Origin: Flavobacterium sp. KMS
GTDB lineage: Bacteria; Bacteroidota; Bacteroidia; Flavobacteriales; Flavobacteriaceae
Assembly: GCF_000813005.1 (NCBI RefSeq)
Contig: NZ_JSYP01000005.1
Location: forward strand, 124,001-188,000
DNA length: 64,000 bases
Reading direction: 5' to 3'
Part shown: positions 25,838 to 35,421 of the stretch, one piece after another
Layout: every line of letters begins with the position of its first letter
How positions within the stretch are numbered: position 1 is the stretch's first letter
Translations under genes and position numbers: made by a program
Notes under the pieces: generated by a model
What the model was told of the DNA's origin: nothing
The model's database searches: none
The model's input: the letters and a program-made list of their open reading frames with translations, nothing else

Positions 25838-28006
25838 TTATAGGTTCTCCTTGATAAAGTTAGTCATTTTATCATAAAGCTGAATTCTTGTTTTTCCGCC
25901 ATAAATACCGTGATCTTTGTCTGGGTAAATTTGCGAATCAAATTGTTTGTTAGCTTGTATTAAAGCCTCCATCATTTGCATTGAGTTTTGTACGTGTACA
26001 TTATCATCTGCAGATCCATGAATTAAAAGAAACTTCCCTTTTAATTTATCTACATGATTAATAGGAGAGTTATTATCATAACCACTTGCATTCTCCTGAG
26101 GAGTTTGCATATATCTTTCAGTATAAACCGTATCATAAAATCTCCAGTTAGTAACAGGAGCAACAGCAATTGCCATTTTAAACACATCGTTTCCTTGGAA
26201 AATACAGTTCGAAGCCATAAAACCTCCGTAACTCCATCCAAAAATTCCAATTCTAGAAGCATCAACATAAGGATAAGCCCCAATTACTTTAGCAGCATCA
26301 ATTTGATCTTCAACTTCATATTTCCCTAATTGCAATTGAGTTACTTTCTTAAAATCAGCTCCTTTAAAACCTGTTCCTCTACTATCCACACAAGCAACGA
26401 TATAACCTTGTTGCGTTAACATTTCAAACCAGTAATCATTAGAGTTATTCCATTGGTTAGCCACTTGCTGAGATCCTGGTCCTGAATATTGAAACATAAA
26501 AACAGGATATTTTTTCGCAGGGTCAAAATCTTTAGGCTTTAAAATCCAAGTATTTAATTCGTTTCCTTTAGCCGTTTTAAGCACAAAGAACTCTTTAGTA
26601 GCAAGATTATAGCCTTTAAGTTTAGAAGCTAATGCCTCATTGTTTTCTATTACTTGTAATTCTTTACCGGCTTTAGCATCGTTAAGAGTATAAGTTGTAG
26701 GCTGAGAAGCGCTTGAGAATGTATTAATGTAGTATTCAAAATTCGGGCTGAAGGTTGCCTTACTAGTACCTACGTTTTTAGATAAACGTATTTTATTTTT
26801 TCCGTCAAGAGCAATTCGGTAGATATCACGATTGATTGACCCATTTTCTGTAGATTGATAAAAAACAGTTTTTGTTTTTTCATCAAATCCGTAATATGAA
26901 GTTACTTCCCAGTTTCCTTTAGTAACCTGATTTTTAAGCTTTCCAGTTTTATCGTATAAATAAATATGATTAAAACCATCTTTTTCGCTAGTCCAGATAA
27001 AACTATTATCTTTTAAGAATGTCAAGTTATCAGTAACATCTACATAAGCTTTATCTTTTTCATTAAGAACCACTTTCGAAGTTCCCGAAGTACCATCTAC
27101 AAATAATAAATCCAAATTATTCTGGTGACGGTTTAACACCTGTGCAGATAAGGTATTATTATCATTTGTCCATTGCATTCTTGCAATATAAAAGTCGTTG
27201 TAATTACCAAGCTTAACTTCTTTAGTTGCATTTGCAGCCGCATCATATATATGTAACGAAACTACTGCATTTTTCTCTCCAGCTTTAGGATATTTAAATG
27301 TTTCGATTGAAGGATATAGATCTGTCTTAAAAATTGACATCGAAAATTCTGGAACCATACTTTCGTCAAAACGAATATAAGCTACTTTCTTACTGTCTTT
27401 ACTCCAATCAAAAGCCCGCACAAAAGCAAATTCTTCTTCATAAACCCAATCCGTAATACCATTAATTACCGAATTTTTCTTTCCATCTGTTGTAATCTGA
27501 GTCGATTTCTTCGAAACTACATCATAAACATAAAGGTTATTCTCTTTTGCGTAAGCGATTTTTTGTCCATCAGGCGAGAAAGTCGGCTCCTGAACCTGAA
27601 AATCAAAAAGCTTAGTTAACTCTTTAGTACCTATATTATATAAATAATAATCTGCTGTAAACGAGTGACGGAAGATTTTTTTAGAATTACAAGCCAACAA
27701 AATCATTTTTTCTGATGCATCAAAAGTATAACTATCAATCATCGGTAAACTTCTATGATCTTTAGTATCGATTAAAGTTGCTCCTTTTTTTAATGTAGCA
27801 TAATCATACAAATCTATCTGCATACTTCTACCAGCTCTATCAAAATTCAGTACAGTATATTGATTTGTATTGTGTAGTGACTGTAGTTTAAACATTTCTT
27901 TAGCTCGAAATGTTCCATTAAAAATATCATCTACAGTAATTTTTTGTTGACCAAAAAGTGTCACACAAAAAAATAAAAACAATGCGGTAAGTTTGTTAGT
28001 ATTCAT
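25838..28006 (-). CDS. Dipeptidyl peptidase IV (S9B prolyl peptidase)
   Basis: This exported serine peptidase removes dipeptides from N-termini, preferring proline or alanine at position 2. A signal peptide (MNTNKLTALFLFFCVTLFGQ region) is followed by the eight-bladed propeller with the double-glutamate motif DWVYEEEFAF that anchors the substrate amino group, and then the alpha/beta hydrolase domain. The triad is S592 (GWSYGGFMAS), D667 (HGSADDNVH) and H699 (KDHGIYGG), each one position below my recollection of Porphyromonas gingivalis DPPIV. The 722 residues are full length. It is the first gene of the minus-strand peptide operon and divergent from HMG-CoA reductase. Confidence 0.96.
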   Translation of the reverse strand: MNTNKLTALFLFFCVTLFGQQKITVDDIFNGTFRAKEMFKLQSLHNTNQYTVLNFDRAGRSMQIDLYDYATLKKGATLIDTKDHRSLPMIDSYTFDASEKMILLACNSKKIFRHSFTADYYLYNIGTKELTKLFDFQVQEPTFSPDGQKIAYAKENNLYVYDVVSKKSTQITTDGKKNSVINGITDWVYEEEFAFVRAFDWSKDSKKVAYIRFDESMVPEFSMSIFKTDLYPSIETFKYPKAGEKNAVVSLHIYDAAANATKEVKLGNYNDFYIARMQWTNDNNTLSAQVLNRHQNNLDLLFVDGTSGTSKVVLNEKDKAYVDVTDNLTFLKDNSFIWTSEKDGFNHIYLYDKTGKLKNQVTKGNWEVTSYYGFDEKTKTVFYQSTENGSINRDIYRIALDGKNKIRLSKNVGTSKATFSPNFEYYINTFSSASQPTTYTLNDAKAGKELQVIENNEALASKLKGYNLATKEFFVLKTAKGNELNTWILKPKDFDPAKKYPVFMFQYSGPGSQQVANQWNNSNDYWFEMLTQQGYIVACVDSRGTGFKGADFKKVTQLQLGKYEVEDQIDAAKVIGAYPYVDASRIGIFGWSYGGFMASNCIFQGNDVFKMAIAVAPVTNWRFYDTVYTERYMQTPQENASGYDNNSPINHVDKLKGKFLLIHGSADDNVHVQNSMQMMEALIQANKQFDSQIYPDKDHGIYGGKTRIQLYDKMTNFIKENL

Positions 28007-28150
28007 ACAATTGAGTTAAATATAAAAAAGAGCCCAATTTTAGTGAAAAAAATACACATAATATACTTTTTGTATGTTAAATGTTAAGAAATTGGTTTTT
28101 CATATTATTTAATGTCCATAATTACATTATAAACAAATCCGTTAAAGTGG

Positions 28151-28158
28151 TATCTTTG
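28151..28158 (+). promoter_or_regulatory. HMG-CoA reductase promoter -7 box
   Basis: TATCTTTG fits TAnnTTTG perfectly, 29 nt before the ATG at 28188, in the divergent gap shared with the peptidase operon. Confidence 0.5.
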
Positions 28159-28187
28159 CAGCAATACTACCATTTAATCTACTGAGA

Positions 28188-29504
28188 ATGAACAACGCGG
28201 TTTCTGGATTTTCTAAATTATCCAAAGAAGAAAAAATAAACTGGATTGCAAAAAAGTACTTTTCGACACCCGAAGAAGCAGTTTTTTTACTTAAAAATTA
28301 CTGGAATGCTGACGAAAAAATACAGAAATTACATGATGAATTCATCGAAAACACCATAACCAATTTTTATATTCCACTTGGTGTAGCTCCAAATTTCCTC
28401 ATCAACGACAAATATTCCACAATTCCAATGGCAATTGAGGAAAGTTCTGTTGTTGCAGCAGCTTCAAAAGCAGCTAAGTTTTGGTCGACAAGAGGTGGGT
28501 TTAAAGCTACAGTAATTAACACCGAAAAAATTGGTCAGGTACATTTTACTTTTAATGGAGATGTATCAAAACTGAATCTATTTTTCGCACAAACCAAAAG
28601 CAAGTTTTTTAGCGATACCGAAAGTATTACCAAAAACATGCAACAACGCGGTGGCGGAATTCTGGACATTGTTCTAAAAGACAAAACCAATTTATTACCG
28701 AATTACTTTCAGCTTCATGCTACTTTTGAAACCAAAGATAGCATGGGAGCCAATTTTATAAATTCGTGTTTAGAGCAATTTGCCAAAACACTAAAAGAAG
28801 CTTCTCAAGAATATGAATTATTCACCGAAGCCAATGAAGAAGTAAAAGTTATCATGAGCATACTCTCTAACTATGTCCCAAATTGCGTAGTTAGAGCCGA
28901 AGTTTCTTGTCCTGTCGAAGAACTAGCAGAAAAACACATCCCGAATCCTCAAGAATTTGCAGAGCGATTTGTACAGGCAGTTCAGATTGCCGAAGTAGAA
29001 CCATTTCGTGCAGTAACACACAACAAAGGAATCATGAATGGTGTCGATGCAGTAATACTCGCCACAGGAAATGATTTCCGTGCAGTCGAAGCAGGAGTTC
29101 ATGCATACGCATCCCGAAACGGACAATATTCAAGTTTATCTCATGCTAAAATCGAAGATGGGATTTTCACATTCTGGCTAGACATTCCACTTGCCATAGG
29201 AACCGTTGGCGGACTTACATCTTTACATCCTTTAGTGAAATTTTCATTACAAATGCTCGAGAATCCATCGGCCCCAGAGTTAATGCAAATCGTTGCCGTT
29301 GCAGGATTAGCACAAAACTTTGCCGCATTGCGTTCCTTAACAACAACAGGAATTCAGGAAGGACACATGAAAATGCACATCAATAATATCATCAATCAAT
29401 TTGCTGCCAATGACGAAGAACGTCATTTAATCAAAAATCACTTTAAAAACAACACCATCTCACATAGTGCCGTGGTAGATTTTATCGAGAACTTAAGAAA
29501 ATAA
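28188..29504 (+). CDS. mvaA: Hydroxymethylglutaryl-CoA reductase, class II type
   Basis: HMG-CoA reductase interconverts HMG-CoA and mevalonate. The 438 residues are of the bacterial class II type. The catalytic residues can be placed: E84 in IPMAIEESSV, K280 in HNKGIMNGVD, D296 in LATGNDFRAVEAG and H393 in QEGHMKMH; the K-to-D spacing of 16 equals that of the Pseudomonas mevalonii enzyme. Class II enzymes are often labelled degradative, but in Flavobacteriia, which make isoprenoids from mevalonate, the biosynthetic direction is expected. The GHMP kinase downstream supports that. Confidence 0.95.
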   Translation: MNNAVSGFSKLSKEEKINWIAKKYFSTPEEAVFLLKNYWNADEKIQKLHDEFIENTITNFYIPLGVAPNFLINDKYSTIPMAIEESSVVAAASKAAKFWSTRGGFKATVINTEKIGQVHFTFNGDVSKLNLFFAQTKSKFFSDTESITKNMQQRGGGILDIVLKDKTNLLPNYFQLHATFETKDSMGANFINSCLEQFAKTLKEASQEYELFTEANEEVKVIMSILSNYVPNCVVRAEVSCPVEELAEKHIPNPQEFAERFVQAVQIAEVEPFRAVTHNKGIMNGVDAVILATGNDFRAVEAGVHAYASRNGQYSSLSHAKIEDGIFTFWLDIPLAIGTVGGLTSLHPLVKFSLQMLENPSAPELMQIVAVAGLAQNFAALRSLTTTGIQEGHMKMHINNIINQFAANDEERHLIKNHFKNNTISHSAVVDFIENLRK

Positions 29505-29509
29505 TTTAA

Positions 29510-29535
29510 TTGTCAACCTGAGCGGAGTCAAAGAA
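29510..29535. repeat. Dispersed repeat fragment with GAGCGGAGTC core
   Basis: TTGTCA at 29510-29515 followed by GAGCGGAGTC at 29520-29529 recurs as a reverse complement at 58382-58391 with the same TTGTCA spacing. It lies 6 nt after the reductase stop. Confidence 0.55.
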
Positions 29536-29662
29536 TAACTAAAGCAAAATCAAAAGGAGAACGTTTTTTTCCAGAAGCTATTTCCCGCTGTTCGCTATAT
29601 CTTTATATTTTTAAAGGAAAAACATAAAGGATACCGCTGCCATCAGGGCTAAAAATAAATGT

Positions 29663-30580
29663 ATGAAAACAACTTTTTACAGTAACGGAAAACTTTTAAT
29701 AACAGGAGAATATTTAGTATTAGATGGCGCTAAAGCCTTTGCATTACCAACAAAATTCGGACAGAATTTAATTGTTGCCAAAGGAGAAAATCAAGAAATA
29801 CAATGGAAAAGTTACGATGCCGATAGCCACGTTTGGTTCGAAGACATTATAACATTTGCCGAAATAATAGACAATCCCGAAACTGAAACCGAAACTGTAA
29901 AAACAACATTAATAAATATTCTTCACGAAGCCTATTTATTAAATCCAGAATTTATAACACAATCCGAAGGATATCAAATAAGCACACAACTTACATTTCC
30001 TAAAAATTGGGGCTTAGGCACATCATCAACATTATTAAACAATATTGCCCAATGGACAAAGATCGATGCTTTTACATTGCTTAAAAATAGTTTTGGAGGT
30101 AGCGGATATGATATTGCCTGTGCACAAAACAACACTCCTATATTATATCATTTACAACAAGACTTACCAATTATCGAAAAAATAGCATTTAAGCCAGAGT
30201 TTAGCCAGAATCTACACTTTGTGTACTTAAACAAGAAACAAAGTAGCAAAGCAGCTATTTCTGCTTATTACAACAACAAGAATAACAACCTTGCCAAGAT
30301 AATTACCAACAACGACAAAATCACACAAACAGTTATACAAGCCAAAACTGGAAAAGAATTTGCAAAGGCACTAGCAATACACGAAGCCGAAATGAGTAAT
30401 GTATTAGAAATGCAAACTATTAAAGAAAGACTCTTTCCTGATTTTGATGGTGTAATTAAAAGCCTTGGTGCTTGGGGAGGCGATTTTGTAATGGCAATAT
30501 CCAAAGAAGACCCAACCGAATATTTCATAACCAAAGGATACGAAACAATAATCCCTTATAACGAAATGATATTAGCATAA
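29663..30580 (+). CDS. GYDIA-type GHMP kinase
   Basis: A 305-residue small-molecule kinase of the galactokinase/homoserine/mevalonate/phosphomevalonate superfamily. It opens with GKLLITGEYLVLDGAKAFALP, as mevalonate kinases do, and has the glycine-rich ATP loop WGLGTSSTLL and the motif FGGSGYDIACA that names the GYDIA subfamily. The C-terminal GAWGGDFVMAI resembles GHMP motif 3. It follows HMG-CoA reductase on the same strand after a 158-nt gap, so a role in the mevalonate pathway, such as mevalonate or phosphomevalonate phosphorylation, is a reasonable inference; the exact substrate is unknown. Confidence 0.85.
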   Translation: MKTTFYSNGKLLITGEYLVLDGAKAFALPTKFGQNLIVAKGENQEIQWKSYDADSHVWFEDIITFAEIIDNPETETETVKTTLINILHEAYLLNPEFITQSEGYQISTQLTFPKNWGLGTSSTLLNNIAQWTKIDAFTLLKNSFGGSGYDIACAQNNTPILYHLQQDLPIIEKIAFKPEFSQNLHFVYLNKKQSSKAAISAYYNNKNNNLAKIITNNDKITQTVIQAKTGKEFAKALAIHEAEMSNVLEMQTIKERLFPDFDGVIKSLGAWGGDFVMAISKEDPTEYFITKGYETIIPYNEMILA

Positions 30581-30611
30581 ACCAAATTACAAATATTCGA
30601 TTACTAAATAC

Positions 30612-30650
30612 AAACCTTGCTATATTCTAGCAAGGTTTTTTATTTTTTAG
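30612..30650 (+). terminator. Terminator after the GHMP kinase
   Basis: AAACCTTGCTA at 30612-30622 pairs with TAGCAAGGTTT at 30628-30638 and is followed by a T-rich run. Textbook intrinsic terminator 31 nt after the stop codon. Confidence 0.88.
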
Positions 30651-31060
30651 TTATTATAATCAATACAAAATACCTAAAAGGATTTTAACAATAGACAAGT
30701 CTTTAACTCATAATCTTGTTTTATCCAAAAACTTGCCTTTCTGACGAAGGAAGACACGAGCGATAGCGAACTGGCGAAGCAATCTCCGCAAGAAACTAAC
30801 ACAATGCTTCCAAAAAATACTGAGCTACTATTGGAGATTCACTTGCTGGCGCGAGCGCAATGTCATTAAGTTAAGGAAAAACAGAGAAAAATGATTGATG
30901 ATTTTAGATTAACAATTTTTGATTTCAGATGTATGCAACCACTTGTTGGCGCAAGCGTCCCACTCGTGAACACAATCAAAATAAAACTAAACGGACTCGA
31001 AACCCATAACTTCTAATACAAACAAACCTACAAGGTTTTAAAAGCCTTATAGGTTAAAAC
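30651..31060. repeat. Intergenic gap with degenerate dispersed repeats
   Basis: No gene is seen between the two convergent terminators. CTTTCTGACGAAGGAA at 30737-30752 matches the repeat at 2263-2278 in inverted orientation, and the following stretch shares AGAAACTAACACAA and GAGCTACT with that region. Several GCGAGCG/GGCGCAAGCG fragments lie at about 30755-30960. Confidence 0.5.
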
Positions 31061-31094
31061 AAAAAAAATCCCGAAATAAACATTTCGGGATTTT
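31061..31094 (-). terminator. Terminator after the parvulin PPIase gene
   Basis: AAAAAATCCCGAAAT (31061-31075) pairs perfectly with ATTTCGGGATTTTTT (31080-31094). The stem has A/T runs on both ends so it can stop transcription from either side. Confidence 0.88.
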
Positions 31095-31126
31095 TTAATT
31101 TAATCTTTTATTTAAGTCGTAATAAA

Positions 31127-33226
31127 CTAGTAGCTAAAGTTAGCTCTGTTATCAACGATTTTAGCATTGTCTTTTAATGCAGGAAGAATTCTGCTTACAT
31201 CTTGTGCACTTTGAGCTTTTACCTGAGCAACATAAGCTGCATGATCTTTTAAAGCTGGTGCTTTTACAGTACTAACGTTTTTAACAACATATACTCCTGT
31301 ATTACCTTCAATTGGAGCAGAAAGTTTACCTGCTGCCAAAGCAAATGCATTACCAACAACTTTTGGCTCTTGACCAACACCACCAGGTAAAATTGGGTTA
31401 TTCATCGTTACATCTGTAGCTTGTTGTACAGCTACTCCAGCATTTTTAGCTACTGCTTCGATAGTTGCACCTGTCATTTTAGCTTTTAATATTTCAGCTT
31501 TTTTCTTGTTTTTAAGAATTGGCTCAACATAAGGTCTTGCAACATCTACAGATACTAAACCTGTTTTGTTAACACTCTTAAGTTGTGCAATAACGTGACC
31601 AACATTTGATACTTCAAAACGTTTTACATCACCTTTGCTTGTTTCTTTATCAAAAGCCCATCTTACGATTGTTCTTTGATTTCCTAATGGACCAAAGTTT
31701 TCATCCATAGCTTTTACAGTAGCAGGAGCTGCAACCGTTAATTTCATTTCTTTTGCAACTTGATTAAAGTCTTTATCAGCAGCATCCATTTCAAATTTAG
31801 TTGCCTGAGTAAATGCTTTATCAGATGTAGCTTCAGAAGCTTCGATTTTTTGAGCAATAGTTGCTAAACGAATACCGTCTTGTTTATCTGTAATTTTGAT
31901 GATATGGAATCCGAAAGGAGTTTCTACCAATCCAACTTTTCCAATTGGGTTACTGAAAACAAAATCATTAAATGGTTTCACCATTTGGTTTTGACCAAAA
32001 TATCCTAAATCACCACCTTGTTGTGCAGATGAATCATCAGAAGCTGTAAAAGCTAACATTAAGAAACTATCTGGATTTGCATTTACTTGAGCCAAAATTT
32101 CTTCTGCTCTAGCTTTAGCTTGTTCTTTAGTTCTTCTTTCTTTTTGGTTTGGAACTTGAGTTCCTTCATAACTAATTAAGATATGACTTGCTTTTGCATT
32201 AACTCCAGCTTTAAAACCTAAAGATTTAGAAATACAGTAGTATTTACCAAAAACATAAGGACCGTAAATTTCACCTGGAGCAAGACTGAATAATTTATCA
32301 GCATCAACAGCTGGCAAATCTTTCTTAGCTACATAAGTAGAATCGTAAGGTACATCTGAATTTGAGTTTACAAAGTCAGCAACATTTTTAGCCGATTTAA
32401 ATCCTGGCAAAGTATCGTTTTTACCTGTTTTTTGGTTGTAAACAACACTTCCAGATAATAGAGCAGTTATTTTAGCTTTAATATCAGCTTCATCTTCTTT
32501 AGACGCTTTATCTTCAATTAAAACATATTGAACCTCACGAGTTTCATCTGCTTTAAATTTCTTTTCGTCTTTTTTCATGAAATCTACAATCTCAGCATCA
32601 GTTACTTTTACATCACTGTCTTTGATAGAAGAATATAAACCAGCAGCAAAAGCAAAGTTAACTTTGTTTGCTTCCATTTCATATTTCAATTTACCTTCAG
32701 CAACAGTTGTATAAAGACCTGCTTTAATCAACGTATTGTATATTTGGTATTTTGCATTCAAATCTGCATCTTTCTCTCTATCTTTTAAGAATTGAGCTTG
32801 CTCAGGATTTGCTTTAAAATATTCTTTAAATTTTGCTACGTCAAACATCCCTGCTGCATTTAAGAACATTGGATTTTTTCCGATATTTTGGTCAGCTTTT
32901 AAAACCTCAAGTAAATGTTTTTCACCTACTCTTAATCCTAGTTTATCAAATTCAGATGATAACAAAGCAATAGAAACTTCTTGATCCCAAACTCTGTTTG
33001 CAGCTTCAGTGGAAGTTATTCCTTGCCCACTTTTCTCAACACTACTTACTTTGATTCTAAAATCCTCAAATGAGATATCTTTCCCATTGATGCTTCCCAC
33101 GTCTTTTGAACTTTCGCCCATCCCTCCTTTACTGAAAAGATCTTGAATGATAAATGCGAATAATGCAAGTGCAATAGCGCCTATCAATAAAGCGGAACGT
33201 TGTCTAATTTTTGCTAAAACTGCCAT
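31127..33226 (-). CDS. Membrane-anchored parvulin-type peptidylprolyl isomerase (PpiD/SurA-like)
   Basis: A periplasmic folding helper that catalyses proline cis-trans isomerisation in exported proteins. The 699-residue protein has one N-terminal membrane anchor (ALLIGAIALALFAFII), a SurA-N-like helical region to about residue 330, and a parvulin domain with ASHILISYEG, GGDLGYFGQNQMVKPFNDFVF and VETPFGFHIIKI, then a long C-terminal region. That layout matches PpiD. ATG 33226 is the start; the frame opens at a TTG at 33268, but this would put charged residues before the anchor without gain. It is the last gene of the minus-strand run starting at coaX. Confidence 0.9.
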   Translation of the reverse strand: MAVLAKIRQRSALLIGAIALALFAFIIQDLFSKGGMGESSKDVGSINGKDISFEDFRIKVSSVEKSGQGITSTEAANRVWDQEVSIALLSSEFDKLGLRVGEKHLLEVLKADQNIGKNPMFLNAAGMFDVAKFKEYFKANPEQAQFLKDREKDADLNAKYQIYNTLIKAGLYTTVAEGKLKYEMEANKVNFAFAAGLYSSIKDSDVKVTDAEIVDFMKKDEKKFKADETREVQYVLIEDKASKEDEADIKAKITALLSGSVVYNQKTGKNDTLPGFKSAKNVADFVNSNSDVPYDSTYVAKKDLPAVDADKLFSLAPGEIYGPYVFGKYYCISKSLGFKAGVNAKASHILISYEGTQVPNQKERRTKEQAKARAEEILAQVNANPDSFLMLAFTASDDSSAQQGGDLGYFGQNQMVKPFNDFVFSNPIGKVGLVETPFGFHIIKITDKQDGIRLATIAQKIEASEATSDKAFTQATKFEMDAADKDFNQVAKEMKLTVAAPATVKAMDENFGPLGNQRTIVRWAFDKETSKGDVKRFEVSNVGHVIAQLKSVNKTGLVSVDVARPYVEPILKNKKKAEILKAKMTGATIEAVAKNAGVAVQQATDVTMNNPILPGGVGQEPKVVGNAFALAAGKLSAPIEGNTGVYVVKNVSTVKAPALKDHAAYVAQVKAQSAQDVSRILPALKDNAKIVDNRANFSY

Positions 33227-33335
33227 TTTTATTGTTGTTAATTTTATATTCAGTTTGCGAAAATACAATTATCTAGTTAATAATAATACTACTAGCAATT
33301 TATTTTGCAAGAATTTTTACTTTTCTAAAAAAATA

Positions 33336-34595
33336 TCACTCTCTAATAGTCATTTTTACTAATTCTATTTTCTTATTTGTCGCCTCTTCTATCACAAAAT
33401 GATAGTTTTCGATGGTAATTTCTTCCCCAACCTGAGGAATTTCTTTCGTATGATCTACAATAAAACCACCTAATGTTCCATAAGAATCACTTTCGGGAAT
33501 ATCTAGTTTATAAGTCTCATTAAGATACTCAACATCAAATCGAGTCGAGAAAAGATATTTACCTTCACCCAATTCTTTTTCTATTAATTCCTCGTCCAGG
33601 TCGTGCTCATCTTCAATCTCTCCAAACAACTCCTCTACAATATCTTCAACAGTTATTATACCCGAAGTTCCTCCATATTCATCTAAAACCACAGCAACAC
33701 TTTTTCGTTTTTTTGTAAGCAAATTCAAAACGTCTTTTATATAAACTGTTTCCGGAACAAATTCTACAGGAATCAATACTAACTTTATAGTCTTAGGCTT
33801 TTTAAACAAATCGAAAGAATGAACATATCCTAAAATATCATCCAAAGAATTCTGATATACCAAAATCTTAGAATATCCAGTTTCTACAAATAATGCTTTA
33901 AGCTCTGCAACTGTATCAAAAAGTTCTACTGCATCAATCTCCGTACGAGGCGTCATGATGTCCCTTGCTTTTACACCCGAAAACTCTAATGCATTCTGAA
34001 ATATTTGTATCTCTGAATCCACTTCTTCATCATCTTCTACCGCACTCATTTGCTCGGTAATATAATTCCCAAGTTCAACTTTACTAAAAAAAAGCTGCAC
34101 TTGATCCCCTTCAGTTTTAAAAAATCTTCGCAGTATAAAATCTGAAATCCAGATAAAAAATGTAGAGATATAATAAAAAAGCCAGTAGAAAAAATACGCT
34201 GGGATTGCAAAAAACTTAATTAAAGAGTTTGCATAAATCTGAAAAAAAACTTTTGGAAAAAACTCTGCCGTAATTAAAACCAAAAAGGTAGAGATCACAG
34301 TTTGAACAATTAAGCTAGTAACATCCGAGAAATGATACCCGAATTTAATTATAACCTTTAAAAGCAAATCCCCCATAAAAAAACCATAAACAACCAATGC
34401 AATATTATTACCAATAAGCATTGCAGCTATAAATTTTGATGGTTTTTCGGTAAGTTTAGTAAGGATTTTGGATAAAAAATTATCTTGTTTTTTCTCAATC
34501 TCAAGATAAATTTTATTCGAGGATATGAATGCTATTTCCATACCCGAAAAAAAGGCCGATAGTATTAAGCAAACTATTATAATACTAATCTCCAT
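33336..34595 (-). CDS. CNNM/CBS-domain membrane protein (hemolysin/CorC family)
   Basis: A 419-residue protein with the full TlyC/CorC-type layout: an N-terminal CNNM (DUF21) domain with about four helices (residues 1-150), a pair of CBS domains (about 200-320, with VKARDIMTPRTEID and KKRKSVAVVLDEYGGTSGIIT), and a C-terminal CorC_HlyC domain (about 335-415, SDSYGTLGGFI). Family members are linked to magnesium efflux; the hemolysin name is historical. The Bacteroidota gliding protein GldE shares this architecture, but no other gld gene is nearby, so I leave it unnamed. Confidence 0.88.
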   Translation of the reverse strand: MEISIIIVCLILSAFFSGMEIAFISSNKIYLEIEKKQDNFLSKILTKLTEKPSKFIAAMLIGNNIALVVYGFFMGDLLLKVIIKFGYHFSDVTSLIVQTVISTFLVLITAEFFPKVFFQIYANSLIKFFAIPAYFFYWLFYYISTFFIWISDFILRRFFKTEGDQVQLFFSKVELGNYITEQMSAVEDDEEVDSEIQIFQNALEFSGVKARDIMTPRTEIDAVELFDTVAELKALFVETGYSKILVYQNSLDDILGYVHSFDLFKKPKTIKLVLIPVEFVPETVYIKDVLNLLTKKRKSVAVVLDEYGGTSGIITVEDIVEELFGEIEDEHDLDEELIEKELGEGKYLFSTRFDVEYLNETYKLDIPESDSYGTLGGFIVDHTKEIPQVGEEITIENYHFVIEEATNKKIELVKMTIRE

Positions 34596-34601
34596 TTTTT
34601 A

Positions 34602-34799
34602 TTATTTTTTATTAGGATTCTGATTATCAAACTTCTTAGAAAATTTCCTTCTGAAGAAAAACATAAAAATTCCCATTCCCGCAATTAAAAAACTTAACCA
34701 AGGAGTCTCTCCACCCGCGTTTATTTTCATTACTGCATCATAAATAAACAGAATTGCAATTACTAGATAAGCGTATTGTGTATATTTTAAGTAACCCAT
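34602..34799 (-). CDS. Small hypothetical membrane protein
   Basis: A 65-residue protein with two membrane helices, AYLVIAILFIYDAV near 10-23 and PWLSFLIAGMGIFMFFF near 33-49, and a basic tail with RRKFSKKF. No known motif. It sits 6 nt upstream of the CNNM/CBS gene and 12 nt after lptC on the same strand, well inside an operon, which supports its being real. Confidence 0.75.
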   Translation of the reverse strand: MGYLKYTQYAYLVIAILFIYDAVMKINAGGETPWLSFLIAGMGIFMFFFRRKFSKKFDNQNPNKK

Positions 34800-34811
34800 A
34801 ATAATCGTTTT

Positions 34812-35366
34812 TTATTCTTCGGTTTGTATCTCTCCGTTTATTCGTTGAGAGTTTATTATTTTAAAGTCTTTACTGAAATCGATTCCCTGACCATAAGAAA
34901 CTCCTTTTACATCTGTAAATTTAAACTTTCTTTCGGTATAAAACCATTCATTTTTTTGATCAAAATACAACTGTTCCGTCTCTAACATCTGACCGTCATC
35001 TGTTGTAATCTTCACTTTTCCTTGCAAATCGATGATAGAAGTTTGCTTGTACGAAATAGCATAATTTGCTTTTACGTAAGTACGTTTGCGCTTTTTATCA
35101 TACAAAGTAACATCTATACCTTTTGGAAAATCGGTAAATGGAAAAGCAACATTGGAATAATCCAACATCTTAGGACTTATTAAAATTCCTGAAATAAGTC
35201 CAGAGTCGGTATATTTTATATTAACATTATCAGCATCACTAGCAGGAACAAACTCAGTAAAATTACTTCTTTGTACCTCTTTAAAATTGCTTTCGCATCC
35301 TAGAAAAAACATCGCAATAAAAATTACAAGCCCAGGAATGACGCTATATGTTCTAAGTAAATTCAT
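34812..35366 (-). CDS. lptC: LPS export protein LptC
   Basis: LptC is the bitopic periplasmic link between the LptBFG inner-membrane ABC transporter and LptA in lipopolysaccharide export. The 184-residue protein has an N-terminal hydrophobic segment ending in FFLGC, which could be a lipobox or an uncleaved anchor, and the beta-jellyroll OstA/LptC fold seen in the repeated strands VNIKYTDSGLISGIL, YVKANYAISYKQTSII and QLYFDQKNEWFYTERKF. It lies between an outer-membrane barrel and a small membrane protein, all on one transcript. Confidence 0.88.
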   Translation of the reverse strand: MNLLRTYSVIPGLVIFIAMFFLGCESNFKEVQRSNFTEFVPASDADNVNIKYTDSGLISGILISPKMLDYSNVAFPFTDFPKGIDVTLYDKKRKRTYVKANYAISYKQTSIIDLQGKVKITTDDGQMLETEQLYFDQKNEWFYTERKFKFTDVKGVSYGQGIDFSKDFKIINSQRINGEIQTEE

Positions 35367-35421
35367 TCGCTAAATAAGGTAAATTAAACTCTAAACCAGA
35401 GTTTGTAATCTATAATCCGGA

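Noticed and set aside
33336..34595. Gliding motility gene gldE
   Set aside because: The domain order fits GldE, but so do general CNNM/CBS proteins, and gldD or other gld genes are not adjacent.
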